Shown here piece by piece: positions 26,478-34,849 of a stretch of 64,000 nt of DNA (within the stretch, counting starts at the first letter, position 1; every line of letters starts with the position of its first letter). The notes beneath the pieces were generated by a model that was given only the letters and a program-made list of their open reading frames with translations, searched no databases and had not been told where the DNA came from. The stretch covers positions 434,001 through 498,000 of the forward strand of contig NZ_JQMV01000003.1 of the NCBI RefSeq assembly GCF_000744885.1, written 5' to 3'. Source of the DNA: Thermus amyloliquefaciens. Its GTDB lineage: Bacteria > Deinococcota > Deinococci > Deinococcales > Thermaceae. A program made the translations under genes and the position numbers.

Positions 26478-27563
26478 GCCCAGCCGCCAGGCTACCCCTT
26501 GGGCCACGCGGACGCCCGCCTTGCCGTCCCCATAGGGGTTCTTGGCCTGGCGCATGCGGGCCAGTTCCTCAGGGCTTTCCAAAAGCCCCGCCACCACCCG
26601 GTACACCCTTTCGGGATCCGTTCCCGCCAGCTTGAGGATGCCCGCCTCCAGGCCTTCCGGCCTTTCGGTGACGTTCCTGAGCACCACCACCGGCACCCCC
26701 AAGGCCGCTCCCTCCTCCTGAAGCCCCCCGGAGTCGGTGACGAGGAGGAGGCTTTCCCGCATCAGGGCGGCCATGGGCCCGTACTCCAGGGGGTCCAGGA
26801 GGACGAAGTTCCTCACCCCCTTCAGCACCGGGAAGACCGCCTCCCGCACCACGGGGTTGAGGTGCACGGGGTAGACGAAGGTGAGGTGGGGGAAGGCCTC
26901 CGCCACCTTTCTCAGGGCCCGGGCCAGGTCAGGGAGGATGGGCCAGTTTTCCCGGCGGTGCATGGTGACCGTGACGTAGGGGCCGGGAGGGAGGCCTTGG
27001 GGAAGCCGGCCCATCCGGGCGGCGAGAAGCACGGCATCCACCCCGGTTTGGCCGGTGACCAGGACGGTTTCCGCGGGCTTGCCCTCCCTTAGCAGGTTTT
27101 CCCGGGCAAGGGGGGTGGGGGCGAAGTCCAGGTCCGTGAGGGCGTCGGTGAGGCGGCGGTTGGCCTCCTCGGGGAAGGGCTCCTTGAGGTTGCCGCTCCT
27201 TAGGCCGGCTTCCACGTGCCCCACGGGAAGCCCCACCAGAAAGGCGGCCCAGGCCACGGCGAAGGTGGTGAGGGTGTCCCCGTGCACCAGGACGTAGTCG
27301 GCCCGCATCTCCTCGAGGGCCCGGGCGGCCTGGGGCAGGATGCGGGCCGCCAGGTCGGGCAAGGCCTGGCGTTCTTGCATCACGTCCAGGTTTCGGTCCT
27401 CCTGGATGCCGAATAGCCCCAGGGCCTGCCGAAGCTGCTCCCGGTGCTGGCCGGTGAGGAGGACGAGGGGCTTGATGTGGGGGTGTTCCTTCAGGGCCAG
27501 GTAGACCGGGGCCATCTTGGTGGCTTCAGGCCGCGTTCCGAAGGCTAGAACCACCCGCTTCAT
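26445..27563 (-). CDS. wecB: UDP-N-acetylglucosamine 2-epimerase (non-hydrolysing)
   Basis: Interconverts UDP-GlcNAc and UDP-ManNAc for cell-surface polysaccharides. The 372-aa protein starts [13 protein letters not shown] and has [26 protein letters not shown] with [16 protein letters not shown] and the SGGLQEE block, all parts of the active site. It lies 1 nt downstream of the wecA-like transferase gene, which uses the same UDP-GlcNAc pool, so the two probably serve the same glycan. Confidence 0.94.
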   Translation of the reverse strand: MKRVVLAFGTRPEATKMAPVYLALKEHPHIKPLVLLTGQHREQLRQALGLFGIQEDRNLDVMQERQALPDLAARILPQAARALEEMRADYVLVHGDTLTTFAVAWAAFLVGLPVGHVEAGLRSGNLKEPFPEEANRRLTDALTDLDFAPTPLARENLLREGKPAETVLVTGQTGVDAVLLAARMGRLPQGLPPGPYVTVTMHRRENWPILPDLARALRKVAEAFPHLTFVYPVHLNPVVREAVFPVLKGVRNFVLLDPLEYGPMAALMRESLLLVTDSGGLQEEGAALGVPVVVLRNVTERPEGLEAGILKLAGTDPERVYRVVAGLLESPEELARMRQAKNPYGDGKAGVRVAQGVAWRLGLGPRPEDWVP

Positions 27564-27564
27564 G

Positions 27565-28650
27565 CTACTCTCCCCTCCAAAGGGCCCTTAAGCGCCGGTA
27601 GGTTACCCACCCCAGGCCCAAAACCGTGGCCCCTAGGCTTGCCAGGATGGCCTCCTGGGGCATGCCCAGGTAGGCCATGGCCAAAAGGTTAAAGAGGAGG
27701 GCCAGCCCCCAAAGGAGGAAGGCCACCCGCCTTTGCGATAACCCCCGGGCCAGGAGCCGGTGGTGGATGTGGTCCTTGCCGGGGGTGGAGAGGGGGTTCT
27801 GCCCCCGCAAAAGCCTGCGCACCACCACCTGGGTGGTGTCCAGGATGGGGAGGAGGAGGAAGAGGGCCGGGGGCAGGAGGCCCAGAAAGGTGGTGAGCTT
27901 CAGGTTGCCAAGAAGCGCCGTGGCCGCCAGGGTGTAGCCCAGGAAGTAGGCCCCGGCATCCCCCAGGATGATGCGGCTGGGGTGGAGGTTGTGGCGCAGA
28001 AAACCCAGGGCGGCCCCGGCCAGGGCCGCCAGGACCAAGGTGCCCGCCGCCCAGTAGGGAAACTGGGCGCTCACGAAGAGGAGGCTCATGGCGCTGATGT
28101 ACGCCACCCCGCCCGCCAGGCCGTCCAGGCCGTCCATGAGGTTCAGGGCGTTGGTGATCCCCACCACCCAGAGCCAGGTGAGGAAAAGGCCCAAGGCGGG
28201 GTCCAGGGGGGTGCCGAAGGCGGCCTCAAACCGCACCCCCACCGCCATCAGGAGCAGGGCGGCCAGGGTTTGCACGAAGAGGCGGAAAAGGGGAGGAAGG
28301 CCGAACTGATCGTCAATGAAGCCCACCAGCACCAACCAAGCCCCTCCCAAGAGGATGGCCAGGATCTGGATGAGGACTTGTTCCACCAGGATGGGCCTCA
28401 GGAAGGCCGCCGCCACCAGGGCCAGCACCACGCCCGCATAGACCGCAAGGCCCCCGGCGTTGGGGAGGGGCTCCCGATTGAGCCGCCTCTCGTTGGGCAG
28501 GTCCGCCCACCCCACCTTGAGGGCGAAGCGGCGGACATGGGGCAAAAAGCGCCAGGTGAAGAAAAGGGCCAGCAGGAAGGCGAAGGCCACGGTGAGCCAG
28601 CCCGTGCCCGTGGGCTCAGCGATGCCGACCCTCTTCAGGAGTTCGCTCAT
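27565..28650 (-). CDS. polyprenyl-phosphate glycosyl-1-phosphate transferase (WecA/MraY family)
   Basis: A 361-aa integral membrane enzyme that moves a sugar-1-phosphate from a UDP-sugar to undecaprenyl phosphate, starting a surface polysaccharide. Motifs seen are [18 protein letters not shown] (the DD metal site), [15 protein letters not shown] and [23 protein letters not shown], then [11 protein letters not shown], the HXHH-like motif of WecA-type enzymes. The ATG at 28650 overlaps the upp stop by 4 nt. A longer frame upstream is antisense noise. WecA is the likely subtype because of its wecB neighbour. Confidence 0.88.
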   Translation of the reverse strand: MSELLKRVGIAEPTGTGWLTVAFAFLLALFFTWRFLPHVRRFALKVGWADLPNERRLNREPLPNAGGLAVYAGVVLALVAAAFLRPILVEQVLIQILAILLGGAWLVLVGFIDDQFGLPPLFRLFVQTLAALLLMAVGVRFEAAFGTPLDPALGLFLTWLWVVGITNALNLMDGLDGLAGGVAYISAMSLLFVSAQFPYWAAGTLVLAALAGAALGFLRHNLHPSRIILGDAGAYFLGYTLAATALLGNLKLTTFLGLLPPALFLLLPILDTTQVVVRRLLRGQNPLSTPGKDHIHHRLLARGLSQRRVAFLLWGLALLFNLLAMAYLGMPQEAILASLGATVLGLGWVTYRRLRALWRGE

Positions 28651-29273
28651 TTGGTCCCGTAGATCCGGTCCCCGGCGTCTCCCAGGCCGGGAACGATGTA
28701 ACCGTGCTCGTTCAGGCGCTCGTCGATGGCCGCCACCACCACCTCCGTCTCCGGGTGGTCCTGGGCGATGCGCTCCAGGCCCTCGGGGGCAGCGATAAGG
28801 CACATGAGCTTGATCCCCGTGGCTCCCTTTTCCTTAAGAAGGGTAAGGGCATGGCTGGCGCTTCCCCCCGTGGCCAGCATGGGGTCCAGGAGGAAGACCC
28901 GGCGCTCGTGGATATCCGGGGGTAGCTTGGCGTAGTACTGCACGGGCTTTAGGGACTCGGGATCCCGGTAGAGGCCGATGTGCCCCACGCGGGCGTGGGG
29001 CACCAGCTTAAGGATGCCCTCCGCCATGACCAAACCGGCCCGCAAAATGGCCACCAGGGCCAGCTTCTTCCCGGAAAGCACCTTGACCCGGGCGGGGGCC
29101 ACGGGGGTTTCCACGGTGGTTTCCGTAAGCTCCAGGTCGCGCATGGCCTCATAGGCCATGAGGAGGGATACCTCCTCGGCCAGCTCGCGGAAGTCCTTGG
29201 CGCCGGTGCGCTTGTCGCGAAGGTGGGCCAGCTTGTGCTGGACCAGGGGATGGTCCACCAGGGTGATCCTCAT
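28647..29273 (-). CDS. upp: uracil phosphoribosyltransferase
   Basis: Salvages uracil with PRPP to give UMP. The 208-aa protein has the usual start [15 protein letters not shown], the ILRAGLVM loop, the PRPP motif [14 protein letters not shown] and the C-terminal uracil-binding [12 protein letters not shown]. It is translationally coupled to the wecA-like gene downstream and follows a phosphotransferase gene by 10 nt. Confidence 0.97.
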   Translation of the reverse strand: MRITLVDHPLVQHKLAHLRDKRTGAKDFRELAEEVSLLMAYEAMRDLELTETTVETPVAPARVKVLSGKKLALVAILRAGLVMAEGILKLVPHARVGHIGLYRDPESLKPVQYYAKLPPDIHERRVFLLDPMLATGGSASHALTLLKEKGATGIKLMCLIAAPEGLERIAQDHPETEVVVAAIDERLNEHGYIVPGLGDAGDRIYGTK

Positions 29274-29283
29274 CCCCCAAAGC

Positions 29284-30135
29284 CTAACACGCCCGGTTTC
29301 TTGGGGGAAAGCAGTCTTGGAAGAAGCTCAGGGCCCGGGGGAGTTTGTCCGCCAGGGCCTCGAGGAAGCCCTCGGGCTTTTTCGTGCGGAACCAGTGGAG
29401 GTCGTGGAGGTAGGTGAGGGGTACGTAAAAGGCCAGGCGCTCCCGCACCTCCTTGGGGTAGAACCGCGCCAGGCGGAAAAGGGCCTCCCGGGCCGCCCCT
29501 TCCCCCAGAAGGTCCAGGCTTCCCGTCTTGAGGAGGGCCAGGTCCCGGGCGGGATCGTCCCCGCCGGAGCGGACCCAGTCCACCAGGAGCACCTCGGGGT
29601 CGTCCGGGGAGGGGTGTTCCTGGGTTTTCAGGAGGAGGTTTCCCGCCCAGGCGTCCCGGTGGCAGAAGCGCTTCTCCACCCCCGCCACCCAGGGGACCTC
29701 CCGCAGGAGGGCCTTGGCGAGGGTGAGGGCTTCGGGCACGGAGGCCAGGCTTTCCGCGAAGCGCTCTAGCCTCTCCGCCAGCTCCTTCCCCTCCACGTAC
29801 CCCGGCTCGGGGAGGCGGTGCAGGGAGAGGAAAAGGTGGGAGAGGTCGGCCAGGGCCTTGGGGGTAAAGGTCTCGGGGCTGAAGGGCTTTCCGGGAAAAT
29901 GGCGGATCACCAGGACCCCTTGCCCCGCCACCTGCTCCACCCCTAGGACGAAGCTCCCCAGCCCGGCGCGGGCCATCCTTTGCGCCTCGAGGGCCGCCAG
30001 GTGGGCCTCGCCGGGCCGGTATACCTTGTAGACCCTTTCCCCATCCGTGTACACCCGGGCTTCAAAACCGCCCAAGGGAGTGAGGCGAGGGAGGGTCTCG
30101 GGGGAGAGGAGGCCCTTCAGGGCCGAGAGCGCCAC
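29284..30135 (-). CDS. aminoglycoside phosphotransferase-like kinase
   Basis: A 283-aa protein of the APH/choline kinase fold. The catalytic loop is [12 protein letters not shown] (HxDxxxxN) near residue 185 and the metal site is [10 protein letters not shown]. The ATP lobe holds [21 protein letters not shown]. The GTG at 30135 was chosen because the protein fold starts there and TAGAAT stands 7 nt upstream, indicating a leaderless message; the longer frame to 30711 is antisense of the radical SAM gene. The acceptor is unknown; small metabolites such as amino sugars, homoserine or fructosamines are typical. Confidence 0.8.
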   Translation of the reverse strand: MALSALKGLLSPETLPRLTPLGGFEARVYTDGERVYKVYRPGEAHLAALEAQRMARAGLGSFVLGVEQVAGQGVLVIRHFPGKPFSPETFTPKALADLSHLFLSLHRLPEPGYVEGKELAERLERFAESLASVPEALTLAKALLREVPWVAGVEKRFCHRDAWAGNLLLKTQEHPSPDDPEVLLVDWVRSGGDDPARDLALLKTGSLDLLGEGAAREALFRLARFYPKEVRERLAFYVPLTYLHDLHWFRTKKPEGFLEALADKLPRALSFFQDCFPPRNRAC

Positions 30136-30142
30136 GGGGCTT

Positions 30143-30148
30143 ATTCTA
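30143..30148 (-). promoter_or_regulatory. -10 box of leaderless phosphotransferase gene
   Basis: TAGAAT on the minus strand, 7 nt before the GTG at 30135. Confidence 0.5.
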
Positions 30149-30246
30149 AGGGCCTCGAGGGGGCTGAGGTGTCCCTCTGGCCTCGTCTGGGGGGCTTTGG
30201 GCAAATCCGCCCCCACCGCATCCTTGGCCACGGATAACCTAAGGGC

Positions 30247-31320
30247 GTGGAGCTCTTGCGCCCGGAGGCTACGGTCCTCTCCCTGGGGGAGAGGGTGCTT
30301 TCCTTTGACCGGGAGGGACGGCCCTACCACTACTTCCGCCAGGGGCTCACCTATAAGCGGGCCCTGGACGGCAGCCTGCACCTGCGCTACCGGGAGGGGG
30401 CGAGGAGGAGGCGGCGCTTGGGGGAGGAGGAGGCCTTGGCGGTCTATGGGGAGATCCTGGGGCTGGCGGAGGCCCACCTGCGCGATCCCGAACGCCGGGC
30501 CGAGGTCCTCCGCTGGACCCCTGAGGCCCTTTGGGATCCCACCCCTTACCGCAGGGCCTACCCCTGGCCCGTGAGCATCCTTCCCCCGGATGCCTACCTT
30601 TCCGTGGTCCTCCAGGCCACCACGGGATGCACCTGGAACCGGTGCGCCTTCTGCTCCTTTTACCAGGACCGCCCCTTTCAGAAGCGCTCTCCGAGCGCTT
30701 TTCAGGAGCATGTGGAGCGGGTTTTGGAACTCCTGGGAAGGGGAAGGCTTCTAAGGCGAGGGGTTTTCCTGGGGGATGGCAACGCCCTGGCCCTGGGGGA
30801 ACCCCTTCTTCCCCTTATGGAAACGGTCCAGCGGACTTTCCCGGGGGAGCCCGTCCTGGGCTTTTTGGACCTTTTTACGGGGATGAAGAAGGAGGTTTCC
30901 TGGTGGGCCAGGCTTGGGGCCCTGGGGCTTAGGCGGGTGTACCTGGGCCTGGAGACCGGGCATGCGCCCTTGCTGGCCCTTCTCAATAAACCCGGGCACC
31001 CCCGGGAGGCCCTCTCCCTGGTGAGCGCCTTGAAGGAAGCGGGGCTTTCCGTGGGGGTGATCCTCATGGTGGGGGCTGGGGGCGCGGCCTACGCGGAGGC
31101 CCACCGCCGGGAGAGCCTCTGGCTTTTGGCCGAGCTCCCCTTGGACCGGGAGGATGTGGTCTATCTCTCCCCTTTCCAAGAGCAGCCGGGCACCCCTTAC
31201 GCCGCCTTGGGCCTCGAGGGCCTTCCCGATCTGGAGGCGGAGCTGGCCGCCTGGGCCGAGGCGCTTCGCCGCATGGGGCTGCGGGTGGCCCGGTACGACA
31301 TCCGGGAGTTCCTCTATTAG
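30247..31320 (+). CDS. radical SAM protein of unknown substrate
   Basis: A 357-aa radical SAM enzyme. Cysteines C128, C133 and C136 in TTGCTWNRCAFCSF form a CX4CX2C cluster site rather than the common CX3CX2C, a variant seen in uncharacterized radical SAM groups. A glycine-rich SAM-binding region (FLGDGNALALG) and a conserved YLGLETGHAPLL follow. The N-terminal 100 residues are an extra domain with an Arg-rich patch. Start is GTG 30247 with TAACCT 6 nt upstream. No neighbour suggests a pathway. Confidence 0.82.
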   Translation: MELLRPEATVLSLGERVLSFDREGRPYHYFRQGLTYKRALDGSLHLRYREGARRRRRLGEEEALAVYGEILGLAEAHLRDPERRAEVLRWTPEALWDPTPYRRAYPWPVSILPPDAYLSVVLQATTGCTWNRCAFCSFYQDRPFQKRSPSAFQEHVERVLELLGRGRLLRRGVFLGDGNALALGEPLLPLMETVQRTFPGEPVLGFLDLFTGMKKEVSWWARLGALGLRRVYLGLETGHAPLLALLNKPGHPREALSLVSALKEAGLSVGVILMVGAGGAAYAEAHRRESLWLLAELPLDREDVVYLSPFQEQPGTPYAALGLEGLPDLEAELAAWAEALRRMGLRVARYDIREFLY

Positions 31321-31335
31321 GCCGGGAAGGGTTGG

Positions 31336-31341
31336 TATACT
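31336..31341 (+). promoter_or_regulatory. -10 box of leaderless hypothetical gene
   Basis: TATACT, 6 nt before the ATG at 31348. Confidence 0.55.
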
Positions 31342-31347
31342 CAGGCC

Positions 31348-31733
<386 letters not shown>

Positions 31734-31737
<4 letters not shown>

Positions 31738-32132
31738 ACCTTGGCGATGGTGCCCTGGCCCAAGGCCACCCGCTTGGGCTCGGGCTCCTCGCTGTAAACC
31801 TCACCCTGGACCACGGCCAGGCGCTGGCCCGCCTGCACCACCCGCGCGCGGGCCAAAAGCCTTTTCCCCTTGGCGGGGCGGAGGAAGTTCACCTTGAACT
31901 CCACGGTGAGCACCTCCGGGCCCAAGGCCAGGCCGCCGGCGAAGGTGAGGGCGTTGTCCAGCAGGGCGGCGATGACGCCCCCTTGAACCACCCCTAGGTG
32001 CTGGTAGAACTCCGGGCGGACGCTTAGGGCCAGCTCCACCCCTTCCTCCCCTGCGGATAGGAGCTCCATCCCCAGGTACTGGCTGAAGGGCTGGGCCTTT
32101 AGCACCTCTTTCCCCAGCTGGCTTAGGTCCAT
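31734..32132 (-). CDS. PaaI-type hotdog thioesterase
   Basis: A 132-aa acyl-CoA thioesterase of the 4HBT/PaaI group. The family core is QHLGVVQGGVIAALLDNALTFAGG, with the conserved HGG-like turn here written as VQGG, then VEFKVNFLRPAKGKRLLARARVV. AAAGGAGG precedes the ATG. A perfect inverted repeat, TTTGAC-TAG-GTCAAA, covers the bases just upstream and shares its last bases with the Shine-Dalgarno region. It lies 20 nt downstream of hemW. Confidence 0.88.
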
Positions 32133-32142
32133 GGCTTCCTCC

Positions 32143-32157
32143 TTTGACTAGGTCAAA
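32143..32157. promoter_or_regulatory. inverted repeat TTTGAC-TAG-GTCAAA before the thioesterase gene
   Basis: A perfect 6-3-6 inverted repeat abuts the ribosome-binding site of the thioesterase gene. A very similar repeat sits in the same place before the fatty-acyl-CoA ligase gene (52882-52896). Confidence 0.45.
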
Positions 32158-33292
32158 GGATATCACCCTTGGGGCTTTGGGAGGCCTCGAGGGCCCCCCA
32201 GAGCTTCAAGACCACCTGGTGCAGGAGGGGAAAGGCCTTGCGGGTGGGGATGAGGCGGGGGCCCTTCACCTCCAGGAAGCCCGCTTCCGCTAGGGTTCCG
32301 GCCACGGGTCTTAGGCGGGGCCAGAGGCTTAGCCCTGTTCGCCGCTCCAAGGCCCCCACATCCACCCCCTCCCTGAGGCGCAGGCCCAGCATCAGGCTTT
32401 CCTTGGCGTGCTCCAGGGGGGGGATGGCCTCCTCCTGCGGGGGCTCCCCGGCCAGCCAGCGGGGGAGGGGAGGATGGGTGCGGCGGAAGGCGTAGACCGG
32501 CCCCGTGCCCGGGTACTGGCCTGCGGCGCTGGGACCCAGGGCGAGCCAGAAGCCATTCCGCCAGTAGACCAGGTTGTGCCGGGCCTCCTCCCCCGGCCGG
32601 GCGAAGTTGGAGACCTCGTAGCGCAAAAGGCCCGCCTCCCCCAAGACCTCCTCCGCCCTTTCCATGGCCCAGCCTTCCCTCTCCGGGTCCTCCTTCAGGC
32701 CCAGGAGGGCGAAGGGGGTACCCTTCTCCACCTGCAGGGTGTAGGCGGACACGTGCCCCACCCCCAGGGAGGCGGCCTCGGCCAGGTCCTGTTCCACTTC
32801 CTGCATGGGAAGGCCCAGGATGAGGTCCAGGGAAACCCTAAACCCCCCCTCCAAGGCCAGCTCCACCGCCTTCAGGGCCCCCTTGCGCCCATGGGCCCGG
32901 CCCAGGAACCGCAGCACCCGGTCCTGGAAGCTCTGCACCCCTAGGGAGAGGCGGTTGACCCCCAAGCCCTTCAAGAGGGCAAGCCGTTCCCGGTTTAGGG
33001 TGCCGGGGTTGGCCTCGAGGGTCACCTCCGCCCCCTGTTCCAGCCTCCAGGGAAGGGCCCCGAAGAGGGCCACCAGCTCCCGGTCCCTGAGAAAGCTCGG
33101 GGTGCCCCCGCCCAGGTAGAGGGTTTTGAGGGGCCCGGGGTAGGCCTCGTAGAGCCTTTGGGCCTCCTCCTTCAGGCGCTTCAGGTAGGCCTCCACCCAC
33201 CCCGCTCCCCGGCGCACCACGTGGAAGTCGCAGTAGGGGCACAGGGTGGGGCAGAAGGGGACGTGCACGTAGAGGCTCAGCGCTTCCCGCAA
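32153..33292 (-). CDS. hemW: radical SAM haem chaperone HemW
   Basis: A 379-aa HemN-like protein. C14, C18 and C21 (CPTLCPYCDF) form the CX3CX2C cluster site; the next position is Phe rather than the fourth Cys of true HemN, which marks the HemW class that binds haem and passes it to target proteins. GGGTPSFL, EANPGT and SLGVQSFQDRVL follow the family. It starts with TTG at 33292 with GGGGGAG upstream. The C-terminal HemN_C-like region is present. Confidence 0.9.
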   Translation of the reverse strand: MREALSLYVHVPFCPTLCPYCDFHVVRRGAGWVEAYLKRLKEEAQRLYEAYPGPLKTLYLGGGTPSFLRDRELVALFGALPWRLEQGAEVTLEANPGTLNRERLALLKGLGVNRLSLGVQSFQDRVLRFLGRAHGRKGALKAVELALEGGFRVSLDLILGLPMQEVEQDLAEAASLGVGHVSAYTLQVEKGTPFALLGLKEDPEREGWAMERAEEVLGEAGLLRYEVSNFARPGEEARHNLVYWRNGFWLALGPSAAGQYPGTGPVYAFRRTHPPLPRWLAGEPPQEEAIPPLEHAKESLMLGLRLREGVDVGALERRTGLSLWPRLRPVAGTLAEAGFLEVKGPRLIPTRKAFPLLHQVVLKLWGALEASQSPKGDIL

Positions 33293-33576
33293 GCGATCTC
33301 TCCCCCGGGCCCTAGGGTATCACGTTTCCCTGCGCTGCCTTGTTTTCCAAAGTTGCGGCTTAACCAAGAGGGGGTTTGGCGATCCTCGGGCCAGGGCCTT
33401 AGGATGCCGGGAAAGGAAGTAGGCCAAGGGGAGGTGGTTTGAAGCCGGGTACCGGTGCATGGGGGGTTGCCGCAAGGTGCGGGCTTCGCCCGTGGCCAAG
33501 GGGCGGGGAATAGGGACATGGCCACGGCCACGGCTTTTCTAGGGCCCTCGTGGTGGCGCAAGCCACCACGGGGTGC
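33293..33576. other. 284-nt intergenic region with several hairpins
   Basis: No gene is supported here. The region holds the hemW upstream sequence, a short hairpin CGGGC-TTC-GCCCG around 33485-33497, the shared sequence GGGGGTTGCCGCAAG (also found inverted near 58332), and at its end a hairpin that recurs at 52941. Confidence 0.5.
33549..33570 (-). terminator. hairpin CGTGGTGGC/GCCACCACG after the beta-propeller gene
   Basis: A 9-bp perfect stem (33549-33557 with 33562-33570) with a 4-nt loop lies 7 nt beyond the lipoprotein gene stop. The identical stem, inverted, occurs at 52941-52962. Confidence 0.5.
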
Positions 33577-34503
33577 TTAGGGAGAGGTGAGCACTACCCC
33601 TCCCCTGCCAACAACCACGAATTGCCCATTGGCGAAGGTAACTCCCTCTAGCCACACGCTGACCCCGGAGGTCTGGCTGGAAATGCTGCTGCCGTCTCGG
33701 GAGGTGAGGATGGTGCCATCTTCCCCGACCACTACGAACAGGTTGGCTCCGAAGGTTACGCTTGTGAGATACTTGGTGGTGCCCGAGTTTAGCGGGGTCC
33801 AGGAGGTTCCGTCCGAAGAGGTTAGCAACACGCCGCCACCTCCTGCCACCAGCCAGCGATTGTTTCCCCAGGCGATGCTCTCTAGCGGAGGGGACACGTT
33901 GGTGGCGACCTGGGACCAACGGGTGCCGTCTTGGGAGACGAGTATGGTGCCGCTGCTCCCCACCGCTATAAAGCGGTTGTTAGCGAACAGAACGCCTTCA
34001 AGGTCGTTCGGGGTTCCGGAGGTCTGACTGGTCCAGGTGCTCCCATCGCTGGATGTTAGAATGGTGCCCTCGCGGCCCACAGCCACATATTGGCCGTTTC
34101 CGTAGGTAACCCCCAGGAGTTCTTTGGTCGTACCGGAAGCTTTAGCGCTCCAGCTGGTTCCGTTGGGGGAGGTAAGGATGGTACCGCCACCGCCCACTGC
34201 CACAAAGCGGTTATTGGCAAAGATCACGCCACGGAGGAGGGCTGTGGTTCCAGAGCTTGCGTTGGACCAGGTGATGGCGTCAGCAGAGGTGAGGATGGTA
34301 CCGTTGGCACCCACGGACACATACTTGCCGTTGCCAAAGGTGACGCTGAAAAGGTGATAGGTGGTTCCAGATTGCCTGAGCGTCCAACGGGTTCCGATGG
34401 CTTCGTTGGTAGGTGGGGTTCCGCAAGCCACCAGGATGAGGACCCAAAGCGAAAGGCCCAACCACAACCTTCCCTGTTTTGTGATAAGGGTGTGCTTGAC
34501 CAT
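33577..34503 (-). CDS. lipoprotein with seven beta-propeller-type repeats
   Basis: A 308-aa surface protein. The N-terminus has a basic stretch, a hydrophobic helix and the lipobox LVAC near residue 27, so it is probably a lipid-anchored protein. The rest is seven repeats of about 40 residues with the pattern VxF.N..xVxVGxxGTILTSxDG, consistent with a seven-bladed BNR/kelch-like propeller. Such proteins usually bind partners or glycans; no catalytic residues are evident. Codon use is less GC-rich than in neighbours (many NNT/NNA codons) and Ser/Thr/Asn are abundant, which suggests transfer from another lineage. No partner gene is adjacent. Confidence 0.8.
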   Translation of the reverse strand: MVKHTLITKQGRLWLGLSLWVLILVACGTPPTNEAIGTRWTLRQSGTTYHLFSVTFGNGKYVSVGANGTILTSADAITWSNASSGTTALLRGVIFANNRFVAVGGGGTILTSPNGTSWSAKASGTTKELLGVTYGNGQYVAVGREGTILTSSDGSTWTSQTSGTPNDLEGVLFANNRFIAVGSSGTILVSQDGTRWSQVATNVSPPLESIAWGNNRWLVAGGGGVLLTSSDGTSWTPLNSGTTKYLTSVTFGANLFVVVGEDGTILTSRDGSSISSQTSGVSVWLEGVTFANGQFVVVGRGGVVLTSP

Positions 34504-34849
34504 GGTTCATTCACCCCCTTCACCCTTGAGCTTATGCCTGGGCCCTTACACCCTTCTTAAACCTCCCCTGGCCTAGGGTGGCCGGCCTTTACCCAAGCTC
34601 CCCTCCGCCTCCTGGGGCCGAGCAAACGTCCTTCTGGCTAAAGGTTTCCCTTTAGGGGCTTTCATGCCTTAGGGCCCACCTTGGCCTCGCGGGGGTTGGG
34701 CCGCCCAAGCTCAAAGAGGGTGGCGGGTTTCACCCGAAGGTGGGGACGATATGGGCAGTCCGCCCGTGTGCAAAACCTGGCCTTTTCCTTACAAGGCAGG
34801 CGAGTACAAGGGAGTAACCCAAGGTGGGAGTTCCTTATGGAGAGCGCCT
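34504..34849. other. 346-nt stretch without a recognised gene
   Basis: No convincing coding region is seen. Short frames on both strands do not resemble known proteins. The stretch contains small stem-loop-forming pieces (for example CGGGTTTCACCCG around 34726-34738) and must hold the promoter of the lipoprotein gene. I saw no tRNA signature. Confidence 0.4.

Noticed and set aside
29284-30711. 475-aa frame for the phosphotransferase
   Set aside because: The extra N-terminal part is antisense of the radical SAM gene. The GTG at 30135 with a -10 box upstream fits the fold.
32153-33292. HemN, oxygen-independent coproporphyrinogen oxidase
   Set aside because: The fourth cysteine of HemN is Phe here (CXXXCXXCXF), the mark of HemW.
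33293-34849. tRNA or rRNA genes in the gaps of the atypical region
   Set aside because: No T-loop (GGTTCRANYCC) or acceptor-stem pairing was found by eye in this region or in the gaps at 51095-51225 and 58165-58354.
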